Source of the DNA: Sphingobacteriales bacterium
Lineage (GTDB): Bacteria; Bacteroidota; Bacteroidia; Sphingobacteriales; Sphingobacteriaceae
Direction: 5' to 3'
NCBI GenBank assembly: GCA_004293485.1
Contig: RDYW01000034.1
Coordinates: forward strand, 1-64,000
Length of the DNA stretch: 64,000 nucleotides
Shown here: positions 36,322-45,211 of the stretch, piece by piece
Numbering within the stretch: the stretch's first letter is position 1
Layout of the letters: the number at the start of each line of letters is the position of its first letter
Notes under the pieces: model-generated
The model's input: the letters and a program-made list of their open reading frames with translations, nothing else
Databases searched by the model: none
What the model was told of the DNA's origin: nothing
Position numbers and translations under genes: made by a program

Positions 36322-39167
36322 CCGAATTAACTCCATATCAGGCAAAATACATTGCTTACGAATTAACCAGACGCTTTCCTTCGGGAAGTAGCGAAAAGTT
36401 TAACGTAGCCTTGATGGATGCTCAGGTTGATTTAAATCCGCATCAAGTGGAAGCGGCTCTTTTTGCTTTTAAATCTCCACTTTCTAAAGGAGCAATTCTT
36501 GCAGACGAAGTTGGCTTAGGCAAAACGATTGAAGCAGGGATTTTACTTTCGCAACTTTGGGCTGAACGCAGAAAAAAATTATTAATCATTTGTCCTGCCA
36601 ATTTAAGAAAGCAATGGAGTCAAGAATTGTTGGATAAATTCTTTCTTGAATCAACCATATTAGAAAACAAGAATTTTAAAGACTTCAAAAAGTCTGGAAA
36701 TAAAAACCCTTTCGAGCAAAACAAAATTGTTATCTGCTCTTATCAGTTTGCAAGAGCAAAAGCGGAATTAATGCAATTGGTTTCTTGGGATTTGGCTGTA
36801 ATTGATGAAGCCCATCGCTTACGCAATGTTTACAAGCCAACCAACAAAATTGGTAACGCAATTAAACAAGCCTTATCACATTCAAGAAAAGCATTGCTAA
36901 CTGCAACTCCACTTCAAAACTCATTGCTTGAATTGTATGGTTTAGTGAGTATCATTGATGAACATACTTTTGGCGACATCAAAAGTTTTAGAAGCCAATT
37001 TCTAAGAACGGTTGACGGAGAAAATTATCAGGATTTACGGGACAGACTAAAGTCAGTTTGTATTAGAAATCTTCGCAGACAAGTTCAAGAATACATTCGT
37101 TATACAAATAGACTTCCGCTTACCATAAAGTTTGAACCATCAGACGATGAACAAAAACTGTATGAAGATGTAAGCGATTATTTGCAAAGGGAATTACTTT
37201 ATGCTTTGCCCGCAGGGCAAAGGCATTTAATGACTTTGATTTTGCGTAAACTTTTGGCATCATCTTCATTTGCTATTGCCGGAACATTAAACAGTTTGAT
37301 TAAAAAACTTAAAGAAGTAAAAATTAAAAATGAAGAATTAAAAATTAATTCCGAATTAGCCGAAGATTATGAATTATTTGAAGAACAAGCAGAGGAATGG
37401 GAAGAAGAAAACACAGAAGATAAAAAACTTACTGAACTTGACTTTGAATCCATTCGGAAAGAAATTGTTGAACTGGAAAAATATCGGGACTTAGCCGAAT
37501 CTATTAAACACAATACGAAAGGCGATAAGCTTTTAACGGCATTGAAAGAAGGCTTTGCTAAAATGGATAAGCAAGCCAATCAAAAGGCAATCATATTCAC
37601 AGAATCAACAAGAACTCAAAACTATCTATTCAATTTATTAAGCGAACACTACCCAAATAAAATTGTATTGTTCAATGGTTCCAATACGGATGAAACTTCT
37701 AATAAAGTTTACAAAAGTTGGCTCAGCCAAAATAAAGGAACAGATAAAGTAACTGGTTCGCCAAGTGCTGATAAACGAGCTGCATTGGTAGAATATTTTA
37801 GAAACGAAGCAACCATCATGATTGCCACCGAAGCTGCTGCTGAAGGTATCAATTTGCAGTTTTGCTCTTTGCTAATTAATTATGATTTGCCTTGGAATCC
37901 ACAACGGATTGAACAGCGTATTGGACGTTGCCACCGTTACGGACAAAAGTTTGATGTAGTAGTTGTAAATTTCCTAAACGTAAAAAATGCGGCTGACATT
38001 CGGGTGTTTCAATTGCTCGATGAAAAGTTTAAATTATTCAGTGGCGTTTTTGGAGCAAGTGACGATGTATTGGGAAGCATTGAATCAGGCGTTGATTTTG
38101 AAAAACGCATTGCGGAAATCTATCAGAAATACAGAAGTGAAAAAGAAATTATTGATCAGTTTGATTTGCTTCAAAAGGAATTAGATGAGCAGATTAGTAG
38201 TAAAATGCTTTCTACAAGGGAAACGCTATTGGCGAATTTTGATGACGAAGTATTGGATAAACTAAAAATCAGACTTTCTGAAAGCAAGGAATACATAAAC
38301 AAATACGAACAATGGCTTTGGGCTGTTACCAAATTTGAATTGAACGGAACTGCAAAATTCAACGACAAGGATTTGAGTTTTCAACTCAAAAAACAACCTT
38401 ACCCAAATGCAAACTTCCCAACAGAATCGTTTAAACTCGGAAAGCCAAATACCGAAGCCCATGTTTATAGAATGGGGCATCCATTGGCACAAACTGTATT
38501 AGAAAAGGTAAAAGAAAAGCAATTGCAACCTGCTTGCTTGACTTTTGATTTATCGGGTTACAAAGGTAATGTGGCCATTTTGGATGAATTGAAAGGAGAG
38601 CAAGGTTGGTTAAGTGTGATGGCTGTGAGTGTTGATTCTTTTGAATCATCCGATTATCTGATGGCTTATGGAATTGCCAATAATGGAATAACGCTAACAG
38701 AAGACCAGGCAAAACGATTGCTCACCTTACCTGCAAAAAATGCTACTCAAGATTCAAATACAATTGATGAATCCTTGGTAATGAAATCAGGTGAAACCTA
38801 TTTAGATGCATTGCTCAAAACCTTATCAGAAAGAGATAATAACTATTTGAAATTTGAAACAGAGAAGCTAACCAAATGGGCCGAGGATAGAATGAATGCC
38901 GCTGAATTGGCCATTAAAGAAACCAAAGCCAAAATAAAAGAACTAAACCGTGAAGCACAGAAAACAGTTGACCCATCGGCTCAACTAAAAATACAAGAAC
39001 AATTGCAGGACGAATCAAAAAAACAAAAAAAGCAACGACAAGAAATCTTTATTGTGGAAGATGAAATTGCAGAAATGAGAGACAAGATGATTAGCGATAT
39101 TCAAAAACGAATGAAACAGGAAATAAGCAAGACCCATTTATTTACGATTAACTGGAAATTAGTATAA
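36318..39167 (+). CDS. SNF2-type helicase/translocase
   Basis: 949 residues, GTG start in the GTGA overlap with the XRE gene. Helicase motifs: ILADEVGLGKTIEAGILLSQ (Walker A about residues 66-70), LLIICPANLRKQW, LAVIDEAHRLRN, ALLTATPLQNSLLELYGLVS, and motifs V-VI as IATEAAAEGINLQFCSLLIN YDLPWNPQRIEQRIGRCHRYGQ. This is the RapA/HepA-like branch also represented by DrmD of class 1 DISARM. The C-terminal 350 residues are helical and charged, with no domain recognised. Likely an ATP-driven double-strand DNA translocase within the defence operon; role inferred from neighbours. Confidence 0.9.
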   Translation: MTELTPYQAKYIAYELTRRFPSGSSEKFNVALMDAQVDLNPHQVEAALFAFKSPLSKGAILADEVGLGKTIEAGILLSQLWAERRKKLLIICPANLRKQWSQELLDKFFLESTILENKNFKDFKKSGNKNPFEQNKIVICSYQFARAKAELMQLVSWDLAVIDEAHRLRNVYKPTNKIGNAIKQALSHSRKALLTATPLQNSLLELYGLVSIIDEHTFGDIKSFRSQFLRTVDGENYQDLRDRLKSVCIRNLRRQVQEYIRYTNRLPLTIKFEPSDDEQKLYEDVSDYLQRELLYALPAGQRHLMTLILRKLLASSSFAIAGTLNSLIKKLKEVKIKNEELKINSELAEDYELFEEQAEEWEEENTEDKKLTELDFESIRKEIVELEKYRDLAESIKHNTKGDKLLTALKEGFAKMDKQANQKAIIFTESTRTQNYLFNLLSEHYPNKIVLFNGSNTDETSNKVYKSWLSQNKGTDKVTGSPSADKRAALVEYFRNEATIMIATEAAAEGINLQFCSLLINYDLPWNPQRIEQRIGRCHRYGQKFDVVVVNFLNVKNAADIRVFQLLDEKFKLFSGVFGASDDVLGSIESGVDFEKRIAEIYQKYRSEKEIIDQFDLLQKELDEQISSKMLSTRETLLANFDDEVLDKLKIRLSESKEYINKYEQWLWAVTKFELNGTAKFNDKDLSFQLKKQPYPNANFPTESFKLGKPNTEAHVYRMGHPLAQTVLEKVKEKQLQPACLTFDLSGYKGNVAILDELKGEQGWLSVMAVSVDSFESSDYLMAYGIANNGITLTEDQAKRLLTLPAKNATQDSNTIDESLVMKSGETYLDALLKTLSERDNNYLKFETEKLTKWAEDRMNAAELAIKETKAKIKELNREAQKTVDPSAQLKIQEQLQDESKKQKKQRQEIFIVEDEIAEMRDKMISDIQKRMKQEISKTHLFTINWKLV

Positions 39168-40385
39168 ATGATGAATGAAAATTATACACAGTTTTTGGCA
39201 GATGTTAAGCTCAAAATTAAGGAAGCTCAACTCAAAACAATTGTAGCTGCCAATAGCCAAATGTTACTACTATATTGGCAAATGGGTAACTATATTTTAA
39301 CCAACCAAAACCAACAAGGCTGGGGTGCAAAGGTGATTGAATTGCTGTCTTCGGATTTAAAAAAAGAATTCCCTCAATTAAAAGGTTTTTCTGCCAGAAA
39401 TATGCTTTACATGAAACAATTTGCAAAGGCTTATCCCTATGAAGTTATTGCGGATTTTATTCAATTAGAGTTGCAATTGAAAAATAAGGAAAATATCGAA
39501 CAACCCGTTTTGAAAGCTATTTTATATGCAGATTTAAACCAATTTGAAATTACGCAACAACCTGTTGCGCCAATACAAAACACTGATAAACAACAGAATA
39601 ATATTACGCAACAACCTGTTGCACAAATTCAAGACGATACATTTTTGCAGTCTATTTTAGCTAGAGTTTCGTGGTCACATCATGTAGTAATGATGGATAA
39701 AGAAGCGCATTTAGGCAAAAGATTTTGGTACATGCTTAACACCATTGAACACGGCAATAGCCGAAATGTATTAGCCATGCAAATAGAAAGCGGTTTGTTT
39801 GAAAGGCAAATAGCTTCTAAAAAGGTAAATAATTTTGAAAGAACATTACCAAAGCCACAAACAGATTTTGCCAATTATTTATTAAAAGACCCATATATCT
39901 TCGATTTTGTGCAGGCTACAGACAAAGCCAACGAAAGAAACATTGAAGACCAATTGACCAATCACATTACTAAGTTCCTTTTAGAATTGGGGCAAGGCTT
40001 TGCATTTATCGGACGGCAAGTTCATTTTGAAATTGGCGGAAGTGATTTTTATGCCGATTTGCTTTTCTATCATACTAAGCTACACGCTTATGTAGTGGTA
40101 GAACTAAAAGCAAGACCATTTGATCCTGGCGATGCGAGCCAATTGAACTTTTACGTAAATGTGGTAAACGATAAGCTAAAAACAGCAAGCGATAATGATA
40201 CCATAGGTATTTTACTTTGTAAAGGTAAAAACGAAGTAGTAGCTGAATATGCTTTAAAAGGATACAAAAATGCGATTGGTGTTTCTGATTACCAAATAAG
40301 TAAAGCCATTCCTAACGAATTAATATCTTCATTGCCTCAGATAGAGGAATTAGAAAACGAATTAAGAAAAGATGACGAATTATAA
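39168..40385 (+). CDS. DUF1016 (YhcG-like) PD-(D/E)XK nuclease
   Basis: 405 residues, starting immediately after the helicase stop. N-terminal DUF1016 domain: NYTQFLADVKLKIKEAQLKT, LLYWQMGNYILTNQNQQGWG, LSSDLKKEFPQLKGFSARNM. C-terminal PD-(D/E)XK domain: GFAFIGRQVHFEIGGSDFYA DLLFYHTKLHAYVVVELKAR with the catalytic D..ExK, then GILLCKGKNEVVAEYAL. Between them, about residues 125-160, is a low-complexity linker with two copies of ITQQPVA. This makes it longer than many homologues. YhcG-type nucleases occur in defence islands. It overlaps the methyltransferase start by 14 bases. Confidence 0.9.
   Translation: MMNENYTQFLADVKLKIKEAQLKTIVAANSQMLLLYWQMGNYILTNQNQQGWGAKVIELLSSDLKKEFPQLKGFSARNMLYMKQFAKAYPYEVIADFIQLELQLKNKENIEQPVLKAILYADLNQFEITQQPVAPIQNTDKQQNNITQQPVAQIQDDTFLQSILARVSWSHHVVMMDKEAHLGKRFWYMLNTIEHGNSRNVLAMQIESGLFERQIASKKVNNFERTLPKPQTDFANYLLKDPYIFDFVQATDKANERNIEDQLTNHITKFLLELGQGFAFIGRQVHFEIGGSDFYADLLFYHTKLHAYVVVELKARPFDPGDASQLNFYVNVVNDKLKTASDNDTIGILLCKGKNEVVAEYALKGYKNAIGVSDYQISKAIPNELISSLPQIEELENELRKDDEL
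39549..39622 (+). repeat. in-frame duplication in the DUF1016 linker
   Basis: ATTACGCAACAACCTGTTGC occurs at 39549-39568 and again at 39603-39622, 54 bases (18 codons) apart. Each copy encodes ITQQPVA and contains the partial dyad GCAACA-ACC-TGTTGC. The following bases are also similar. It lies between the two protein domains. Confidence 0.8.
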
Positions 40386-43300
40386 AAAATTAATAGATAC
40401 ACTCAAAGAAGTGTTCATGCTCGATAAAGCGGAACTTGATTTTGGTATATACCGAATCATGAACCAAAAGCGTAAAGACATTGAACAGTTTTTGGAAGTA
40501 GATTTAGTGCCACAGGTGCAAAAGGTATTGTCTGAAAGCCTTTCGGTAGATAAGCAAGCCTTGCAAAAGGAACTAGACGATGCTATAAAATCTGCACAGG
40601 CTTTAGGTGCCGACCCAAATAATTTGCCCAAGGTACAAGACCTGAAAAAACGATTGGGCGAAGCTGCCGATATGGTAGGCATTGAAAACGAAGTGTTTTC
40701 TTTATTGGCAAATTTCTTTAAACGTTATTTCGACAATGGTGATTTCATAAGCATGCGTAGGTACAAGAAAGATGTATATGCCATACCCTACGAAGGCGAA
40801 GAAGTAAAACTACATTGGGCAAATGCCGACCAGTATTATATTAAAACCAGTGAGTATTTTAAGGTATATCGCTTTAAGTTAGCCAATGGCAAAACAGTCG
40901 CTTTTGAACTGATTGAAGCCAGCACCGAACAAAACAACAACAAAACACAAGGCGATAAAGAAAGACGATTTGCACTTTTTTCTCCCTCTCCTACAGGGGA
41001 GGGTCGGGGTGGGGTCAAAAAGGTTTGCGAAACCATTGGTGATGAATTTAAAATTTATTTCACCTACGAACCTGCCGACAAAAAAATAAAGCAAAGTGAT
41101 TTATTGGAACAAGCTTTTGATGCCCTAAAAACCCAAATACCACAAGACTTTACAGACCTGTTGAGTTTGCGACCAACTGAAAAAGACAAACAACGCAGCT
41201 TGCTGCAAAAGCATTTATTGGACTACACAGCCCGAAATACATTTGATTATTTTATACACAAAGATTTAGGCGGCTTCCTTACCCGTGAGCTGGATTTTTA
41301 TATCAAAAATGAAGTACTGTTTATTGATGACCTGAACACGAGAGATGAACAGGAATTTTTAAAACAACTGAGCAAAATAAAAGCCATTAAAAAGATTGGC
41401 GAAAAAATTATCGCTTTCTTAGCCCAGTTAGAAAACTTCCAAAAGAAACTTTGGCTGAAAAAGAAAATGGTGGTGGAATGTAATTACTGCATTACGCTTG
41501 ACCGTTTACCAAAAGATTTGTACCCCGAAATACTGAACAACCAAGCACAAATACAAGAATGGATAAAACTATTTGCCATTAATGAAATAAAAGCACAAGA
41601 AGCAGGTGGTTTATTCCCCGACAATAAAGTAGGATTTGCCGAGGCTTTTAAAGTCCTCCCCTTTAGGGAGGATTTAGGTGGGGCTCTTGAGTTTTTAAAC
41701 CAAAACCAATTCTTGGTTTTAGATACTGCTTTTTTTTCAGAAACCTTTAAATGGAAATTGATTGGCAGCATTGAAAAGTTTGATGAACAGTGCGATGGAT
41801 TGTTGATTAATTCGGAAAATTTTCAGGCATTGAATCTATTACAAAAAAGATATGAAGGCCAAGTAAAATGTACTTACATAGATCCACCATACAATACTGG
41901 AAATGATGGGTTTACTTACAAGGATAATTTCCAACATTCATCATGGTTAAGTATGATGGAAAACCGATTATCCGTAGGCAAAGTATTAATAAGTGATGAT
42001 GGTGTAATATTTACAAGTATTGATGATAATGAGCATAAAAATTTGGTATGTTTAGAAGAAGCTATATTTGGAGAAGATAATTTTGTTTCAAACATTATTT
42101 GGCAGAAGAAATATTCGCCTCAAAATGATGCGAAGTGGTTTTCTGATAATCATGATTTTATAACTTGTTTTGCAAAAAACAAAAATATTTTCAGACCCAA
42201 TTTATTGGAACGAACAGATGAACAAAATGATAGGTATACCAACCGTGATAATGATGCAAGGGGAGAATGGAAATCAAGTGATTTTTCTGTAAAAACATAC
42301 TCCGCAAATTATGATTATAGTATCACATTACCATCAGGTAGAACTGTTAATCCTCCCCAAGGAAGATGCTGGCGGACTTCTAAAGAAAACTATCAAAAAT
42401 TAGTTGAGGATGATAGGATTTGGTTTGGTACTAATGGAGATAATGTACCATCAATAAAAAGATTTTTGACAGAAGTCAAACAAGGTGTAACTCCTTTGAC
42501 AATATGGACATACCAAGAAGTTGGACATAATCAAGAAGGAAGACAAGAACTACTATCAATGGCTAAATCAAGCGATGATGTTTTTGGTACTCCAAAAGTT
42601 GTTCGGTTACTCAATAGAGTTGTTTCACTTGGTACAGATTCTGATTCTATTATCATTGATTACTTCGCAGGTTCAGCAACAACTGGTCACGCAGTGATTA
42701 ATCTTAATAGAGAAGATGAAGGCAAACGCAAATTTATCTTGGTTGAAATGGGAACCTATTTCGATACGGTTACAAAACCCCGAATTCAAAAAGTAGTGTA
42801 TAGCAAAGACTGGAAAGATGGCAAGCCTTTAAGCCGTGAAGGCATCAGCCATTGTTTTAAATACATGCGTTTAGAGAGTTATGAAGATACCCTAAACAAC
42901 TTAGCTTTAAAGCAAACAAAGACACAAGAATTGGCTTTAGAAATGAACCCCACTTTTAAAGAAGGCTATATGCTCAATTATATGTTGGATGTAGAAGCAC
43001 AAGACAGTTTGCTCAATTTAGAATGGTTTGTAAATCCGTTTAACTGCTACTTAAACATTACCAAAAACAATGAGTTGCAACCCACCAAAGTAGATTTGGT
43101 TGAAACTTTCAATTACCTGATTGGCTTGGTAGTAGAAAGCTATGCTGTACCCAAAGATGGTTATATAGTAGTTACGGGCAAGAACCTGGCAGGCGAAAGC
43201 ATTTTGGTAGTTTGGAGAGATTGCAACCAGCACAACAGCACAGCATTAAACCAATTCCTCGAAAAAAGCAAATACAACCCACTCGATAGCGAATACGACC

Positions 43301-43413
43301 GCATCTACGTAAATGGCGACAACAATATAGAAAACCTAAAAACAGGCGATGAACGCTGGAAAGTGGTTTTGATTGAGGAGGAGTTTGGGAAGAGAATGTT
43401 TGAAAATAGTTAA
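40372..43413 (+). CDS. large beta-class DNA adenine methyltransferase (type III Mod-like)
   Basis: 1013 residues. The catalytic core has the motif IV block TYIDPPYNTGNDGF with DPPY near residue 504, and the SAM-binding block IIDYFAGSATTGHAVINLNR near residue 765. This order (IV before I) is the beta class used by type III Mod subunits. About 480 residues precede the core, starting MTNYKKLIDTLKEVFMLDKA ELDFGIYRIMNQKR, and about 200 follow; typical type III Mod proteins are much shorter. Two REP-like hairpins are read through in frame (about residues 205-215 and 428-438). Expected to methylate N6 of adenine, protecting host DNA. Starts inside the DUF1016 gene. Confidence 0.9.
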   Translation: MTNYKKLIDTLKEVFMLDKAELDFGIYRIMNQKRKDIEQFLEVDLVPQVQKVLSESLSVDKQALQKELDDAIKSAQALGADPNNLPKVQDLKKRLGEAADMVGIENEVFSLLANFFKRYFDNGDFISMRRYKKDVYAIPYEGEEVKLHWANADQYYIKTSEYFKVYRFKLANGKTVAFELIEASTEQNNNKTQGDKERRFALFSPSPTGEGRGGVKKVCETIGDEFKIYFTYEPADKKIKQSDLLEQAFDALKTQIPQDFTDLLSLRPTEKDKQRSLLQKHLLDYTARNTFDYFIHKDLGGFLTRELDFYIKNEVLFIDDLNTRDEQEFLKQLSKIKAIKKIGEKIIAFLAQLENFQKKLWLKKKMVVECNYCITLDRLPKDLYPEILNNQAQIQEWIKLFAINEIKAQEAGGLFPDNKVGFAEAFKVLPFREDLGGALEFLNQNQFLVLDTAFFSETFKWKLIGSIEKFDEQCDGLLINSENFQALNLLQKRYEGQVKCTYIDPPYNTGNDGFTYKDNFQHSSWLSMMENRLSVGKVLISDDGVIFTSIDDNEHKNLVCLEEAIFGEDNFVSNIIWQKKYSPQNDAKWFSDNHDFITCFAKNKNIFRPNLLERTDEQNDRYTNRDNDARGEWKSSDFSVKTYSANYDYSITLPSGRTVNPPQGRCWRTSKENYQKLVEDDRIWFGTNGDNVPSIKRFLTEVKQGVTPLTIWTYQEVGHNQEGRQELLSMAKSSDDVFGTPKVVRLLNRVVSLGTDSDSIIIDYFAGSATTGHAVINLNREDEGKRKFILVEMGTYFDTVTKPRIQKVVYSKDWKDGKPLSREGISHCFKYMRLESYEDTLNNLALKQTKTQELALEMNPTFKEGYMLNYMLDVEAQDSLLNLEWFVNPFNCYLNITKNNELQPTKVDLVETFNYLIGLVVESYAVPKDGYIVVTGKNLAGESILVVWRDCNQHNSTALNQFLEKSKYNPLDSEYDRIYVNGDNNIENLKTGDERWKVVLIEEEFGKRMFENS
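40981..41015 (+). repeat. REP-like element inside the methyltransferase gene, copy 1
   Basis: CCCTCTCC-TACA-GGGGAGGG hairpin followed by TCGGGGTGGGGT. The G-rich half matches the style of intergenic REP-like elements in this window (mnmG leader). It is translated as FSPSPTGEGRGGVKK without breaking the frame, and its composition differs sharply from the surrounding gene. Confidence 0.75.
41654..41683 (+). repeat. REP-like element inside the methyltransferase gene, copy 2
   Basis: TCCTCCC-CTTTA-GGGAGGA, a perfect 7-bp stem, followed by TTTAGGTGGGG. It encodes LPFREDLGGA in frame. Same layout as copy 1: C-rich arm, short loop, G-rich arm, then a trailing GGTGGGG. Confidence 0.75.
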
Positions 43414-43424
43414 AGAGAAAACAC

Positions 43425-44528
43425 ATGTCAAATATAAAATTAAATTCCTTTACCATTAAAGGATACAAAACGATAAAGTCAATAGAAAACTTTGAGCCAA
43501 GGCCAATAAACATTTTAATTGGTCCTAATGGTGCAGGCAAAAGTAACTTCATTTCGTTCTTTAAGTTTTTGAGCTGGATACTAAATTCAGATGGTAAATT
43601 GCAAGAGTATGTAGCTTACTTGGGCGGAGCCAACGATATTCTGCATGACGGTGCTGATGTAACTAAAAGTATTGATGCAGAAATATCTATCGATACGACT
43701 AATGGAGTCAATGAATATAAATTTAGCTTGATGTTTTCTAAACCCGATAAGCTTGTATTCAAAGAAGAAAAGTATCGTTTTACAAGAAAAAACTTTTCAG
43801 GTGAGGCTTCTTGGAGTTCTTGTGGCGTAGGTCATGAAGAAGCGAAACTTCCTGAAATTACAAGTGCAACAGCAACAACTATTCTTAATTTATTGAGGAA
43901 ACTAATCGTTTACCAGTTTCATAATACAAGTGATACTGCTCCAATGCGTTTGAAATGGTCGCAAGCAGATGGTAGATGGCTGAAACAAAATGGTGAAAAC
44001 TTGGCAAGCTTTTTATTCAGAATAAAAGAAACAGAAAAACCATATTACTTGAGAATTGTAAAATACATCAGGCTTGTACTACCTTTTTTTGATGACTTTG
44101 TTTTATATCCTGAGTTTGGTCAAATTCTTCTGCGGTGGAAAGAAAAAGGCACAACAAAAGAGTTTAATGCAGGCCAAGCATCCGATGGTATGCTTAGAAC
44201 TATTGCATTAATAAGTTTATTGGGTCAAAATCCAAAAGACCTACCAGCAGTATTGTTTTTAGATGAACCCGAATTGGGCTTGCACCCAAGTGCAATTGAT
44301 GCTGTAGCAGGTTTAATTAAAGCAGCTTCTTCGCATTGCCAGGTTTTTGTTGCTACACAATCAATCAGTCTTGTCAATAATTTTGATTTGGAAGATTTGG
44401 TAGTAATTGACCGCAAGGGCAGAAATTCTGTATATCACCGCCCTGATTCAGAACACCTTCAAGTCTACTTAGAAGAATTCTCTACAGGACAAATTTGGGA
44501 GAAAAATATAATCGGAGGCCGTCCATGA
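43425..44528 (+). CDS. AAA15/21 (OLD/RecF-like) ATPase
   Basis: 367 residues. N-terminal FTIKGYKTIKSIENFEPRPI followed by Walker A ILIGPNGAGKSNFISFFKFL (residues 33-40). The middle is an inserted helical arm. Then EFNAGQASDGMLRTIALISL as the signature region and Walker B AVLFLDEPELGLHPSAIDAV (DE near 280), and the H-loop-like VFVATQSISLVNNF. This is the SMC/OLD-type ATPase fold found in OLD, Gabija GajA and PARIS AriA, here without a fused TOPRIM domain. The next gene, coupled by ATGA, supplies a TOPRIM-like candidate. Confidence 0.88.
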   Translation: MSNIKLNSFTIKGYKTIKSIENFEPRPINILIGPNGAGKSNFISFFKFLSWILNSDGKLQEYVAYLGGANDILHDGADVTKSIDAEISIDTTNGVNEYKFSLMFSKPDKLVFKEEKYRFTRKNFSGEASWSSCGVGHEEAKLPEITSATATTILNLLRKLIVYQFHNTSDTAPMRLKWSQADGRWLKQNGENLASFLFRIKETEKPYYLRIVKYIRLVLPFFDDFVLYPEFGQILLRWKEKGTTKEFNAGQASDGMLRTIALISLLGQNPKDLPAVLFLDEPELGLHPSAIDAVAGLIKAASSHCQVFVATQSISLVNNFDLEDLVVIDRKGRNSVYHRPDSEHLQVYLEEFSTGQIWEKNIIGGRP

Positions 44529-45208
44529 AAAATTTACACATAATAGTAGAAGGAAGCTCTGAGGAAGTCTTTGTAAACGATGTCTTGGTAAAGCACTTTG
44601 CAGCATTGGATATTTTTGTTTCTGCCCGAAAAATTAAAACAGGTTGGGATAGGATAAATAATAAGCCTGCTAAGGGAGGCCTCCTAAAATACATCAAATT
44701 CAGAAATGATGTTTTGCGTTGGGTAGAATCAGATAACGGCAGAGCAAATACGTTTTATACCAGCTTTATAGATTTATATGCTTTTCCAAAAGACTCAGAG
44801 AGTCCTTATACGCAACAAATCCAAAATATAGTTGATCCTTATAAAAAAATTGTAGCCTTAGAAACAGCTATTGGTCAAGATATTAATCACCCTACTTTTA
44901 TTCCTTATGTTCAATTACACGAATTTGAAGCATTACTTTTAGTTGACCCAGACAGATTGCTTACAATGTATCCTGATGGACAAAATGGAATTGCAAGACT
45001 AAAAAGAGATATAGGCCAAATGAATCCTGAGGAAGTTAATGATTCCCCACAAACAGCACCTTCTAAACGCATCATTCAATATTTACCCAATTATGAAGGC
45101 CAGAAAGCACAAGTTGGTCCATTGGTGGCAGAAGATATTGGCTTAAATTTATTGAGGCAAAAATGCCCGCACTTTAATGAGTGGATTAACAAACTGGAAA
45201 ACATATAA
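44525..45208 (+). CDS. DUF4276 protein, TOPRIM-like partner of the ATPase
   Basis: 227 residues from ATG 44525, which overlaps the ATPase stop as ATGA; a Met ten codons upstream (44495) is less likely. Conserved-looking acidic positions are IIVEGSSEEVFVNDVL near the start, SFIDLYAFP in the middle, and YVQLHEFEALLLVDPDRL. The E...D layout fits a TOPRIM-type metal site. My recollection that DUF4276 belongs with OLD-type TOPRIM proteins is not checked here. Pairing with an AAA15-like ATPase resembles AriA-AriB of PARIS, where AriB is a DUF4435 TOPRIM protein. Confidence 0.8.
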   Translation: MKNLHIIVEGSSEEVFVNDVLVKHFAALDIFVSARKIKTGWDRINNKPAKGGLLKYIKFRNDVLRWVESDNGRANTFYTSFIDLYAFPKDSESPYTQQIQNIVDPYKKIVALETAIGQDINHPTFIPYVQLHEFEALLLVDPDRLLTMYPDGQNGIARLKRDIGQMNPEEVNDSPQTAPSKRIIQYLPNYEGQKAQVGPLVAEDIGLNLLRQKCPHFNEWINKLENI

Positions 45209-45211
45209 ATT

